NCBI GenBank assembly: GCA_034509755.1
Contig: CM067550.1
Coordinates: forward strand, 15,307,001 to 15,371,000
Source of the DNA: Anisodus tanguticus
Taxonomy: Eukaryota > Streptophyta > Magnoliopsida > Solanales > Solanaceae
Direction of reading: 5' to 3'
DNA: 64,000 nucleotides
How positions within the stretch are numbered: position 1 is the stretch's first letter; each line of letters starts with the position of its first letter. Under the pieces are notes generated by a model. The model was given only the letters and a program-made list of their open reading frames with translations. It did no database searches and was not told the origin of the DNA. The translations under genes and the position numbers were made by a program. Below are positions 1 to 9,452 of this stretch, piece after piece.

Positions 1-7
1 TTGGGTC

Positions 8-1115
8 GTGACAAAAAACGTCTTATATGCCCCTAACATTATCAAGAACATGATCTCTGTTAGAAAATTTGCCACTGATAATTCTGTATCCATTGATTTT
101 GACCCATTTGATTTTTCTGTAAAGGACCTACGTACGGGGAGACTTCTTACGAGATGCAATAGTGTGGGGGACCTATATACTTTCCTATCCACGTCCACTG
201 CCCATGTCACTCCACCCACTGCTTTAGCTGCAATATCTCCATCAACGTGGCATAGTAGACTTGGTCATCCGGGAGCTCATATTTTTTATTCTCTTAGAAA
301 CCGCAATTTAATCCAATGTAATAAAGGGAAACTTTCTCATATTTGCTCCTCTTGTCATCTAGGGAAACATGTTAGACTTTCATTTTATGTCTTCTTTAAG
401 TATTACTTTCTCTCCATTTGATATTATTCATGTGTATTTATGGACATCTCCTATAACTAGCAAACTAGGTCATAAATATTATTTGGTATTTTTGGATGAC
501 TTCTCTCACTTCCTTTAGGTCTATCCGCTTAAACTTAAAATCTCAAGTTTACTCCAAATTCCTTGAATTTCGTACATTGGTTAAAACACAATTTTAAAAA
601 GTCATCAAAACGTTTCAATGTGATAATGGTTGTGAGTTCAATAACTCCCCTTTTCATATTTTATGTGCGTCTAATGGCATGGTTTTTTGTTTCTCTGCCC
701 CTATACTTCCCCTCAAAATGGTAAAGCCGAAAGAATTCTCCGCAGTTTCGTACCCTTCTTTTTCATGCGTCTCTCCTCCTACCATTTGGGTATATGCATT
801 AAAAATGGTAGAACACACTCTTAACATCTTACCTACCCATACGATACAAAATAGGACACCCATCGAAATTCTCTTTCGTCAGATCCCTTCCTATGATCAC
901 TTTTGGATTTTTGGTTGTCTTTGTTACCCAAATTTGGCCTCCACGGTCTCTTAAAAATTAGCACCTCGCTCCAGTCCGTGCGTTTTCCTAGGTTTCCCGT
1001 CGAACCATATGGGTACTTGTGCTATGAATTATCCACATACAAAATCTTAATGTCACGTCATATCACGTTTGTTGAGTACATTTTCCCGTTTGACAACATC
1101 TAAAAAATTTGAGTC
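8..1115 (+). pseudogene. copia gag-pre-integrase and integrase domains
   Basis: Residues of the first 414 bp include the zinc-binding pattern WHSRLGHPG ... CSSCHLGKH, the H-H-C-C finger that precedes copia integrases. The integrase core follows with stops: a KYYLVFLDDFSH strand near 476-510, FQCDNGCEFNN near 615-645 (the DNG-EF catalytic block), then a frameshift near 712, and the C-terminal part TLNILPTHTIQNRTPIEILF and SYDHFWIFGCLCYPN up to about 945. Stop codons at about 518 and 594 and frame changes at about 712 and 950 show that no integrase can be made. Upstream sequence is cut by the window edge. Confidence 0.85.
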
Positions 1116-1690
1116 ACTAATTACGATTTTCTTGATGACTCGGACACCTCCCCTCTACTTCAAAACGCACTATATAGGCCAAATACCAACATGTCACCCA
1201 CTGCCCCATCTATGGGACCCACTGCCATGTCACCCATCCTGTCGGCCCCACCCACTACACCCGGTCTGACCCGCCCTGCCCCGCCCCGCCCCGCCCCATC
1301 GCCAATTAACAACACTGCCCAGCCCAATTTACCTATTGCCCAGCCACAATACAACGCTGCCCAGCCCAACGAAACCAATGCCCAGCCCAATACCTAACGA
1401 CCCAATCCCACTGCACAGCCAATTAACCAAACTGCCTAGCCCAATAACCCATGGCCCAGTCCCTTCGTCCAATCCAGTAACGCCACTACCCAACCCACTA
1501 CCTCACGGCCCAGTCCCGCAAACTTCCAACCCAACCCGCAGTCCCCACCTACCTCCCCACCACACACGATTTAGCCCCCAACCCATCGTATGGAAACCCG
1601 TGCACAACACGGGATTTTCAAACCAAAAGTCTACTTTAATTTGTCCACTCAAACCATCTCCCCACTACCTAAAAACTCAACCTTAGCCAA
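1116..1690 (+). pseudogene. proline-rich copia linker between integrase and RT
   Basis: The translation in the open frame (about 1191-1686) is rich in P, T, N and S, with repeats of AQPN and HGPVP. This is the variable, low-complexity linker between integrase and reverse transcriptase in copia polyproteins. The DNA contains short C-rich direct repeats (CCCAGCCCAA-like) that probably expanded by slippage. No fold or catalytic motif is visible. Confidence 0.6.
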
Positions 1691-2685
1691 ACTTGACTCG
1701 AATTGGAATGCGGCCATGTGAGAGGAGTTTAATGCGCTTACTTCATAGCGCACTTGTGATCTTGTTACATGACCTGATAGGGTGAATGTAATCTGTTGTA
1801 TGTGGCTATTTCATCATAAATTCAGAGATAATGGCGCCCTTGAACGTCACAAGGTCAGACTTGTGGCAAATGGCATAAGGCAACAGAAGGGTGTTGATTA
1901 TGGTGAGACTTTCAGTCCAGTGGTTAAGACAGCTACTATCCGCACGGTTTTAAGCATCGCTATGGGGAAGAATTGACCTATTCACCATCTTGATGTAAAT
2001 AATGCTTTCTTACATTGGGATTTGAAATAAACCGTATTTATGCATCAACCGCCATGTTTTGTGCACCCGGAGGCTCCTCATCATGTTTGTCGTCTTCGTA
2101 ACTTGCTATATGGGCTTGGTATGAGCAGTTTCCCCTTACATCATACAGATCGATTTCGTGTGCTGCAAGAGTGATCATTCATTGTTCATTTTTCATCGAG
2201 GTACTGACACAACTTACTTTCTGTTATATATGGATGATTTTGTACTGATAGCTTCTTCAGATGGCCTGAAGCAAGAGATCATTGATCTACTCAAGTCCGA
2301 ATTTGCTATGACTGACTTGGGTAAGTTGAGTTATTTTTTAGGGATATCAGTGACCAGATCCGCACATGCCATGTTCTTGTGTCAGCGTAAGTATGCAGAT
2401 GAGATCGTCTACAGGGCTAAAATGGAAAATTGTAAGATCATGCCCACTCCCGTCGACTCTAAGTCCAAACTCAGTGCAGATGATGAGGATCCAGTCAGTG
2501 ATCCCGCTCTTTATAGGAGTCTTGCAGGTGTTCTTCAGTAACTCACCTTCACTAGGACAGATATTAAATATACGGTTCAACAGGTGTTCTTGTTCATGCA
2601 CGCTCTTAGGGAGCCTTACTTTACATCTCTTAAGTGTATAATTCGGTACGTTAAGAGAACTCTTGACTAAGGACTTCATTTATAT
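1691..2685 (+). pseudogene. copia reverse transcriptase (RVT_2), broken
   Basis: RT motifs in order: MWLFHHKFRDNG near 1800-1830, GVDYGETFSPVVK near 1890-1925, HHLDVNNAFLH near 1985-2015, MHQPP near 2040, and the catalytic box LLYMDDFVLIAS near 2222-2255. The usual box is YVDD; here the first variable residue is Met and both Asp are kept. DLGKLSYFLGI follows at 2320. In-frame stops occur at about 1716, 1974, 2028 and 2539, and a frameshift lies near 2115-2160, so no full RT can be made. This stretch is the best internal reference for judging the altered copy at 46381-47150. Confidence 0.85.
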
Positions 2686-3192
2686 CCCTCAGAACCGACT
2701 ATATTGCTCTTTTACATAGACGCAGACTGGGCAGGCTGTCTGGACACCCGTCGCTCTACGTCCGACTATTGTGTGTTTTTGGAGGATAATATCATATCGT
2801 GGTCTGCCAAGCGGCAAGCCACACTTTTCCGTTTGAGTGTAGAAGCAGAATATCGAGGCGTTGCGAACGTTGTTGCCGAGCTATGTGGGCTCCAAAATCT
2901 CCTTCTTGAGCTTCATTGTCACATACGTAAGGTATCTTTGGTTTATTGTGATAACAAATCTGCTATCTACTTGTCTCATAACCCGGTTCAGCATCAGCGA
3001 ACCAAACATATTGAGATGGATATTCACTTTGTTCGTGAGAAGGTTGCAATGGGTCACGTTAGGGTGTTGCATGTTCCTTCTTCGTATCAGGACGCAGATA
3101 TCTTCACAAAGGGACTTCCTCGGCAACTGTTCCTTGACTTCAGATTCAGTCTCAGCGTCCGGCCTCCTCCCGCTCCGACTGAGGGGGTTTGA
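2686..3192 (+). pseudogene. copia RNase H domain
   Basis: Open for about 160 codons from 2704. It shows YIDADWAGC with the first catalytic Asp, TRRSTSDYCVFL, SWSAKRQATL, VEAEYRGVANVVAE with the catalytic Glu, VYCDNKSAIYLS with the third Asp, the QHQRTKHIEMDIHFVREKV tail, and ADIFTKGLP. This is the least damaged domain of the element. It ends about 10 bp before the purine tract and LTR. Confidence 0.85.
3181..3189 (+). other. polypurine tract of the copia element
   Basis: GAGGGGGTT lies immediately 5' of the LTR start (TGATAG). This is the expected place for the plus-strand primer. The minus-strand copia element at 45578-50386 has the matching tract GAGGGGGTG at its 3' LTR. Confidence 0.7.
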
Positions 3193-3344
3193 TAGTGAAT
3201 ATATTTCATATATATTCACAATATATTCTGTAATTAATATTTAGTGTATTTAATGTAAAATAGAGATCCTAATTCTATTAGGACTACAATTGTGTACTCT
3301 ATATATATTACATTAATAAGAGAACTCCGTCAAGGAGATTTACA
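3190..3344 (+). repeat. 3' LTR of the copia element, ~155 bp
   Basis: It starts TGATAG right after the purine tract and ends GGAGATTTACA, giving TG...CA ends. Its last ~30 bp resemble the end of the 194-bp LTR of the 45578-50386 element (AAGGAGATTTACA versus GGGAGATTAATATCATCTTACA), which sets the right boundary. The other LTR is outside the window, so neither the TSD nor the age can be read. Confidence 0.7.
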
Positions 3345-3355
3345 CTATTTTATAG

Positions 3356-4240
3356 AGAGGAAGTTTCTATGAAGCCTTCGGCTTTAAACTAGTCGATAGT
3401 TTGTACCCTTTCACAGAATAGCTTCATTTTGAAGAATCTATAAATTTCAAACTTTGTACTGGTTGCAACTCGATCCTACACTATATTGAGGTGCAAGGTT
3501 CATATCTCATTGAATATTGAGACGTTGCTTGCCAACATAATACTCCGACGTTATGTAACTCATCCTACCCAAGAAAGCTGGTACTCTATTATTCCTAGCA
3601 AGGTTTGCTGCAAAAATTTAAAAGCATACCATAAAGCTTCATCATCAGATTCAGTATTCTACAAAATATGCCCTGTATAGTTGGAATTTACAGATTCATT
3701 CATATGTATACAAACAATTAATATGTGTAAGTTACAAATAAGTTCTACACTTGATTGCTTGGACTGCTCCTTTGAATGATTAACTCTGGCTCACAGATAC
3801 TATAATTGGAAATTATGGAACAACAACAGACTATTGCTGAGTTATTATAAGATTGTTTCTTATTCTTTCCCAATTTGTCTACCCAATAATTATAAGATGT
3901 GTGGTTGTCAAATGTCCCATTGTTGAACCAATTAACATCCTAAAAATCACGTCATTTCATACACATTGTAAAATCTTAAATTGTTCCAGAGATAGAGGCA
4001 CGCAATGATACTCTTTCAAGTTGATCCAGCGCTTTTTATTGCCATTGTACTATTCCTATCTTCTGCCTGCTATTCAAGGTCCACCAAGTCCCATTTCTCA
4101 TTTTATTATAGATAGAATGATTCTAGACTTTATATAAACGTGGAGACAAGAAAAAGAAATGGCAATATCTATGCTAACACACGAGGGTAAAATGACAAGC
4201 TCTTGTCACTATGAAGAAAACTGGACCTAAAAACACTGCG
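3356..4240. repeat. direct segmental duplication, copy A
   Basis: This ~0.9 kb segment is repeated at 4681-5585 with an offset of about 1.33-1.38 kb. Matching landmarks are agaggaagtttct at 3356 and 4681, ttcttattctttcccaattt near 3858 and 5199, and agaatgattctagacttt near 4115 and 5481. The copies differ by substitutions and several indels, so the duplication is old. No coding potential is evident. Copy A starts only 12 bp after the copia LTR and lacks the SINE scrap of copy B. Confidence 0.75.
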
Positions 4241-4680
4241 CCTTGTAGAATCAGTTGCTTCTGTTATTATGAGCGCATAACAATGTATTCGAGTGTATAT
4301 AGCACCCCGAGAAAATTAACCCTGGCATTGAATTGAAAAACCTTGAAAGAGATCTACCATGTTTGCAATGTGGCCAACCCCAAAAGAAGCCTCTTTATTC
4401 AAAAGTTTCGAAATTAGTCGCTATGAATCCTTAATCCGAAGGCTGATTATGTGCTCATTGTCTGTTTCTCTTGGTATTTGGGAGGCTATGGCGGCAGTCC
4501 ATCTGAAAATTTTTAATGCTTGATTTGTGAAAAAGAGGAAAGAGAGCAAGGAGAACATTGTGGAGAGTTGAGAATTCTAGAAATCTACAAAGGCTTGGGA
4601 AATAATATAGCCAATAGCTCAAGTTTCATCATTTATAAACTAGGAAAAGGGAAGGAAGGGAATGATCTTTGTTCTGAATG
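4241..4680. other. spacer between the two duplicated segments, no gene seen
   Basis: AT-rich sequence between duplication copies A and B. I see no open frame of note, no terminal repeats and no RNA gene. Confidence 0.6.
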
Positions 4681-5585
4681 AGAGGAAGTTTCTGTGAAGC
4701 CTCTTCCATTTAACTAATCTCTAGTTTGTACGTTTGCACCGGGCTGCCCTTTTTTTTTAGTTTGTACGTTTGTTTGTACTCTTTGACAGAAAGCTTCTAG
4801 TAGAAGAATCCATAAATTTCAATTATGTACTGATCCTACACCATGAGGTGCAAAGTTTAGATCCCGTCAAAATCATACGCTACGACTTTTCTGTTCAAGA
4901 ATTTTGATCTTCTCGTTACTTAGAATTTTCTTTTGACTTGGAATTTGACCTCATAGAGCTGTTCATTTCATGTCTGTTTAGATCATTTCCTCATTCTTAA
5001 CAGTATCAAGAGCTTGAGTCTATACATATGAGCTCTATAGCTACTTGTTTTTGTCAACCAAAAACCAGGGTCTAATTCTGCTACTTTCAACTCAGTTCAT
5101 TGCGCTGAGTAGATGCCAGTTATTGAAGGACTTAGCATAATTTGTGTACATCAGGGGGAAAAAAAGTAGATTGGACCTAAGTGGCGTCAATTCAATGTTC
5201 TTATTCTTTCCCAATTTGTTCTTCAACCAAGAATTATAAGATTATGTGGTAGTCAAATGTCACCATTGGTGAACCTTTTTAACGTCCTAAAGATCACATC
5301 ATTTCGAACGGTTAAATCATACACATATGTAATATACTCCTATTAAATTGTCGTAAGTATATATATAGAGGCACGCCAAGATACTATTTCAAGTTGGATC
5401 CGACGTTTTATATTTGCCATTGTACTAGTCCTTTCTCCTGCCTGCTATTCAAGGGCCACCAAGTCCTGTTTGTTATTATAGAATGATTCTAGACTTTGTA
5501 CAAACAAAGATACAAGAAAAGAAATTGCCTCTATGCTAACACATAAAGCTAAAATGGCGAAGAAAACAGGACATAAAAATACTGA
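4681..5585. repeat. direct segmental duplication, copy B
   Basis: Second copy of the 3356-4240 segment. It ends about 80 bp before the MYB stop codon, so it probably includes or abuts the MYB 3' UTR and terminator region. Copy A may be a duplicated MYB 3' flank. Copy B carries an extra 36 bp at 4737-4772 (a SINE scrap plus one TSD copy) that copy A lacks. Confidence 0.75.
4737..4758 (+). mobile_element. 22-bp 3' scrap of an Au-like SINE with perfect 14-bp TSD
   Basis: CACCGGGCTGCCC followed by a T run matches, as I remember it, the 3' end of the plant Au SINE family. It is flanked by identical 14-bp direct repeats AGTTTGTACGTTTG at 4723-4736 and 4759-4772. The equivalent site in duplication copy A (near 3399-3412) lacks both the insert and the second repeat. 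The structure is what extreme 5' truncation during target-primed reverse transcription would leave. The family name is from memory and needs an alignment. Confidence 0.6.
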
Positions 5586-5667
5586 TGATTCTTAATGTCC
5601 TGCTTTATTACATTCAAACTATATACCACAATTTGGTAAAATAATAATGAGTTATTCATCTCTAAAG

Positions 5668-6217
5668 CTAATTATATAAATGACTCATATGGACATTGAT
5701 CACATCACTATTTATGTTGAATTCACTAGATAACAATTCTTCAATTCCATCAGGAAACATCTGATCTTCAAACTTGATTTGTGCTTGAAACATATCATCT
5801 ACTGTTTCATTGTCAACCCCTTCACTCATAAATAAATCATTCATTAAAGCATCTTGGAACTCTGAATTATTATAGCCAAAGTTATTCTTGGATTTCCCTG
5901 AATTGTGATGATTAAATTGATCTAACGAAAGCCACTCAGTGAACAATACTTTAAGTAAATTGCTTTTGGGAGGTTCTTTTAGAAAATCAGATTGATCTGT
6001 ATCTGCTAATAATGAACCTTCTATCATTTGTGCAAACGAGTCCAAACTAGAATTTATGGAACTCAATTTCGAGGAAGAAGGAGAAGATACTCCATGTATA
6101 TTTTGTCCTTCATTTTCTGCTTTTTTGGCCAGTACTCTTTTCTTTAGATAAGAGTGCCAATGGTTCTTTATTTCATTATCTGTCCGTCCAGGCAAATACT
6201 GTGCTATCCGAGACCAC
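5668..6217 (-). CDS. MYB exon 3 with stop codon
   Basis: Preceded by the acceptor AAACAG (6218-6223). It starts within the Lys codon before WSRIAQYLPG, finishes R3, and runs through a 156-residue C-terminal region (residues 114-269) rich in S, N, D and E to the TAG at 5668. Late in it are acidic-hydrophobic clusters such as LLKVLFTEWLSLDQF and DGIEELLSSEF, plausible activation motifs. Confidence 0.9.
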
Positions 6218-8732
6218 CTGTTTATTACATAACCTTGTTAGATAATAGTATTATTTAACTTCTAAAGGTAAAACTAAATAAAATGGCAGGTCAGTGCACG
6301 AAATATCTCGCGTTCAGTAAGGTTCTGGAAGGGACGCACTCGAAGGGTGTGTGATGTAGACAACCTACCCAAGCATCTGACTAAATAAAATCGTTTATTT
6401 GCTAGTTTGTGAATTATAAGGTTTTCCTTAGTTGATTTCTTACTTTAATTTCCATCAATCTACCTTTTGAGCTTATATCTCATTTGATTAGGGATGTCAA
6501 ATTGACAGGTTAGACAAAAATTGGACGGGTTAAACAAGTCCATCAACGAATAATTTGATTATAGCCCGCCCAAACTTTGCTTGGTCAAAATGGACTTGAA
6601 AATCTAGACTAAACAGTGGGTCATAACCCGTCCGTCTAACTCATTTTTCATTTGTTAATTTTTGTTTTGTTATAACTTGTTTAATTATCAAATCAATCTA
6701 ACAAAAACTTCTTTTATTTCAAACCTACCAAACCCAAAAAAAATCATCTTTTTAATTATGTTTGTATAAGTTCTGATATACTTCATCTGTCTCAATTTAT
6801 ATGATATAATTTAACTGGACACGAAATTTAAGAAATAAAGGAAGATTTTTGAATCTTATGGTTTAAAACAAGCTAAAGATATTTGTGTGATATAGATCAT
6901 CTCGTTAAGCGTAAAAGACAAAGTTTAAAGTTAAATTATTGTCAAATAAAGAAATGTATCATTATTTTTGGGACTAACTAAAAAGGAAAGTGTGTCATAT
7001 AAATTGGGACGGAGGGAGGTGAAGTTAGGCTACATAGGTTGTTTAATCCAAACTTTTTAGATGGGTTAATTCGAGTTATGCCAAAATTGTCCTACCAATG
7101 AATATGTTCAGTTCAGTTTGCTCAAAGCATTAACTAGTCCACATATTTTCTTGAACTAATTTTGACACCCTTACCTGAGGCTTCTTCAGGGTGGTAAAAA
7201 AGGTGTGAAATGACCAGTTGGTTGAACTGAAGTTGTTAAAGAAAGGAGACTTAGATCGATTGATGGATTGAAAAGGCCTCTCTCATAGCAGTTTTTATCT
7301 ATTCCCCACCAAGTATGCACGTATTTTATCAGATGCATGTACATACATTTTAAATTCAACTTTGAAGAATCATTTACCACTACTTGTATTAATTTCATTA
7401 TTAATATTGAGGGATCGAAGTACGTACTAAAGGAATCATATATTTATTGCAGTATAAGATGAACCATAACGTCTCTTACTTGTTGCCTATGATGGCATGA
7501 AGGGTCATGATGGTCTCTTCCTCTTGTATGCTAAATGACCCTCTTTTTAGGCCTGGTCTTAAATAATTAATCCATCTCAATCTGCAACTCTTTCCAGTCC
7601 TATGCAACCCTGTAAAAGTTATATATAATATTAAATGGATAACACAGATGTCAACTCATTAAAATGAGAACATGGTCGTAACTAATCAATTAATCCCTTT
7701 CTGTTATAAGAGAAAATTCTATTATTTGTTTGACTTATTTCTCTCATCCTACTTGTTCTCAACAAAAATATATTCCCAAGTAGCTAGTGCGGCATAATGA
7801 AACATATATACCTATGTCAAGAATCAATGTCTTTTCTTTTTCTTTTTATTTGAAGACGGAGACTTTCAAAGCTTTTATTTACAAAATAATCAAGAAACAT
7901 TTTTGTTCTTTTTTCATAAGTCAAGAGGCATTTAGAGTCTGGGAAATTTGTTTAACGTTGAGTGATAATGATCATTTTGTTGAAAGGAAACAACCATGTT
8001 ATGTTCATATCATTGAAAAGGATGTGATGTAGTTATATTGTCGCATGTTCATGCACTTTAAACTAGTAATTAGCAATAGAGAAGTAGTGATATTTTAGGA
8101 TGAAAATTACTATTCAAGCCCTTAAACTAGGAGTTCGAATGAACTCAGAAAAGCTCAGCAATCTAGGGTAGCAATAAATTGATATAGCTCAATTCTAATT
8201 GATGGATATCTAAACTATTGTCTTGGCACGTCCTTAACCTAGGAAAATTTTAAGCTCAGAAAGTTGTCTCAGCTAGAAGTATCATCATGATAATTACACA
8301 ACCTAGAGATGAAGAGACAGTTTTTTGATCATGTATGTGTGTTTATCTCATCTAAATTCAAGTTTCATTGTCGTCCGTTATCATAAAAGAATTTTAATGT
8401 GCTTGGCTTATTAAAAATAGTCAGGCCCGCAAATGGAGGACGTATAATTAATTAAAAAAATAAAAATGTGATCTCTCCGATAACTTAAACTTTTAAATGA
8501 GATAATCACACAATTCAACAGGTCATGACACGATTTAGCAGGGGTAACAATGTGTGACATTTTATGAAAAATTGCAAAAGATAAAGCTAATAAATAACTA
8601 ACCAGCGTTGATGGGGACGGAGCTCCAGCAGCCATGAGCATGCTTGATAATGTAGTCTTTGAGCTTCTCATCTTCATCTGGAGACCACAGTCCTTTCCTG
8701 TGCTTTTGTTTTAGCTTCTCCACTCCCCTCAT
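5668..8732 (-). CDS. R2R3-MYB transcription factor, LAF1/MYB18-MYB19-like
   Basis: A three-exon gene: complement of 8603-8732, 7480-7609 and 5668-6217, giving 269 residues. Exons 1 and 2 are 130 nt each, a common plant R2R3-MYB arrangement, and all four splice ends are GT-AG. R2 covers about residues 13-64 with Trp16, Trp36 and Trp56 (KGLWSPDEDEKL, CWSSVP, GKSCRLRWINYLRPGLKR). R3 covers about 65-113 with Phe69, Trp88 and Trp107 (GNKWSRIAQYLPGRTDNEIK, NHWHSYLKK). The acidic, Asn/Ser-rich C-terminal half (about 114-269) suits an activation region. The R2 signature resembles the Arabidopsis LAF1 (MYB18)/MYB19/MYB45 group; LAF1 acts in phytochrome A signalling, but function here is inferred. Residues 45-49 read LHRTG where the group usually has LQRNG. 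It is a nuclear DNA-binding protein. No stop or frameshift was found, so it is probably functional. The start is the first ATG before R2, downstream of a good TATA box. Confidence 0.9.
6285..6379 (-). mobile_element. 5'-truncated Au-like SINE in MYB intron 2, 12-bp TSD
   Basis: Read on the minus strand, this 95-bp piece contains GGTTGTCTACATCACAC, ACTGAACGCGAGATATTTCG and GTGCACTGACCTGCC, the 3' half of an Au-type SINE as I remember it. It is flanked by perfect 12-bp direct repeats ACTAAATAAAAT at 6273-6284 and 6380-6391. The tRNA-like A and B boxes are missing, so it is 5'-truncated and cannot be transcribed by Pol III on its own. Confidence 0.75.
6781..7018. mobile_element. Stowaway-like MITE in MYB intron 2
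   Basis: The ends are inverted repeats: CTTCATCTGTCTCAATTTAT on the left, and the reverse complement of ATAAATTGGGACGGAGGGAG on the right. A TA precedes the left end. The CTCCCTCCGTCCC-type terminus, ~240 bp length and lack of coding fit Stowaway (Tc1/Mariner-derived) MITEs. The right TA appears mutated to GT. Confidence 0.75.
7019..7479 (-). other. MYB intron 2, remaining part
   Basis: Intron 2 is 1262 nt (6218-7479). Outside the SINE and MITE it is AT-rich sequence without recognisable coding. The short frame at 7186-7398 has no family resemblance and lies wholly within the intron. Confidence 0.7.
7480..7609 (-). CDS. MYB exon 2
   Basis: Preceded by the intron end TTTTACAG (7610-7617) and followed by the donor GTAAGAG at 7479. 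It encodes the end of R2 (GKSCRLRWINYL) and the start of R3 up to GNK, with two bases carried into exon 3. The 130-nt length and the phase match many plant R2R3-MYB genes. Confidence 0.9.
7610..8602 (-). other. MYB intron 1
   Basis: 993-nt intron with GT at 8602 and AG at 7610-7611. It holds no recognised gene. Part of it (about 8436-8515) resembles 27268-27340 (shared AAATGTG and TTTTTAAATGAGAT blocks), so it contains a fragment of a dispersed repeat. Confidence 0.8.
8603..8732 (-). CDS. MYB exon 1
   Basis: Starts at the ATG read from 8732 and ends after AACGCTG, followed by the intron start GTTAGT at 8602. It encodes residues 1-43 plus one base: most of repeat R2, including its first two tryptophans. 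It is too short to appear as a standalone long ORF; the reading is fixed by the MYB motifs and the splice site. Confidence 0.9.
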
Positions 8733-8876
8733 TTTCAAATAAACAGTGAATTATATATATTCAGATGCTCTGGAAGAAAGTTATATGGCTTTTGTGTGTA
8801 TATATGTCTATGTAGAGAGAAAGAAAAGAGGAGTTACAAAGGCTTAATGATGTGGTTAGCTATAGCCCACCTGGTT

Positions 8877-8883
8877 TTTATAG
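8877..8883 (-). promoter_or_regulatory. TATA box of the MYB gene
   Basis: The minus strand reads CTATAAAAACC over 8884-8874, about 145 nt upstream of the ATG. That leaves room for a ~110-nt 5' UTR. It is the best TATA match upstream of the gene; a weaker AT-rich match (ATATATAAT near 8752-8760) lies too close to the ATG. Confidence 0.55.
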
Positions 8884-9164
8884 AGAATTGGAAACCAACC
8901 ACCTAACATAACGGAAATTTCACCCTGAAAAAGATACTAGATATTCATCAACCAAACGGAATAATTAATTAGTGGTGAAAAGATAATATTACACTATCGA
9001 TGCAATTTAATTAGATATAATATGTTACGTAATTTTATTTTTCAAAGTTATCATATTAGGCTTGTCTTGAAAAGTTACCTTCTAATTTAGATCGATAATT
9101 TAATCTGATGATGTACACATTTATGTCAGTAACACATAACTTGAACACTCTATATATGTATGTA
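8884..9164. other. upstream region of the MYB gene, no gene seen
   Basis: AT-rich sequence 5' of the MYB TATA box. No ORF or terminal repeat was recognised. Regulatory elements would be expected here but none can be asserted from the sequence. Confidence 0.5.
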
Positions 9165-9422
9165 ATCTATGTCCCCATTTATGTGAAGATGTTCGAGAGT
9201 CAAAATATTTAATTTTGACTATGAATTCGGGTATATATTTTTCAATTATTTTAAAATAAAATTCACATATTTGAAAACTACACGAAAAGTACTAGTACTA
9301 GTAAACTAGCTAATGATACAAAATATTCTTATGAAGTTTGAGAAAATCATAGTTAAAAAAAAAAATGTTTGACTCCCAAAATAATAATTAATACCTTCAC
9401 ATAAATTGAAACTGAGGGGGTG
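9165..9422. mobile_element. Stowaway-like MITE upstream of the MYB gene
   Basis: Left end GTCCCCATTTATGTGAAG (about 9171) is inverted at the right end (CTTCACATAAATTGAAACTG, about 9395-9414), followed by GAGGGGGTGTA. Flanking TA dinucleotides are at 9163-9164 and 9423-9424. About 258 bp, AT-rich and non-coding. A second partial terminus CCGAGGGAGTA at about 9441-9451 makes the exact right boundary uncertain. Confidence 0.6.
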
Positions 9423-9452
9423 TAATAATAAAAAAAAAAACCGAGGGAGTAT

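Larger units (their letters stand above)
1..3344 (+). mobile_element. Ty1/copia retrotransposon, 3' part (5' end outside window)
   Basis: The order gag-pre-integrase, integrase, proline-rich linker, reverse transcriptase (RT), RNase H, purine tract and LTR reads left to right, which is the copia (IN before RT) order. The 5' LTR, gag and most of the protease lie upstream of the window. Every domain carries in-frame stops or frameshifts, so the copy is dead. Its pol resembles that of the complete minus-strand copia element at 45578-50386: RNase H motifs are nearly the same and both end in a GAGGGGGT-type purine tract, so they belong to one family or to close sister families. The small LTR and the GC(L/P)DTRRSTS motif fit the Ale/Retrofit lineage, which is my inference. 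Confidence 0.9.

Noticed and set aside
7787..8032. 81-codon frame on the + strand
   Set aside because: Lies in MYB intron 1, antisense, with no family resemblance.
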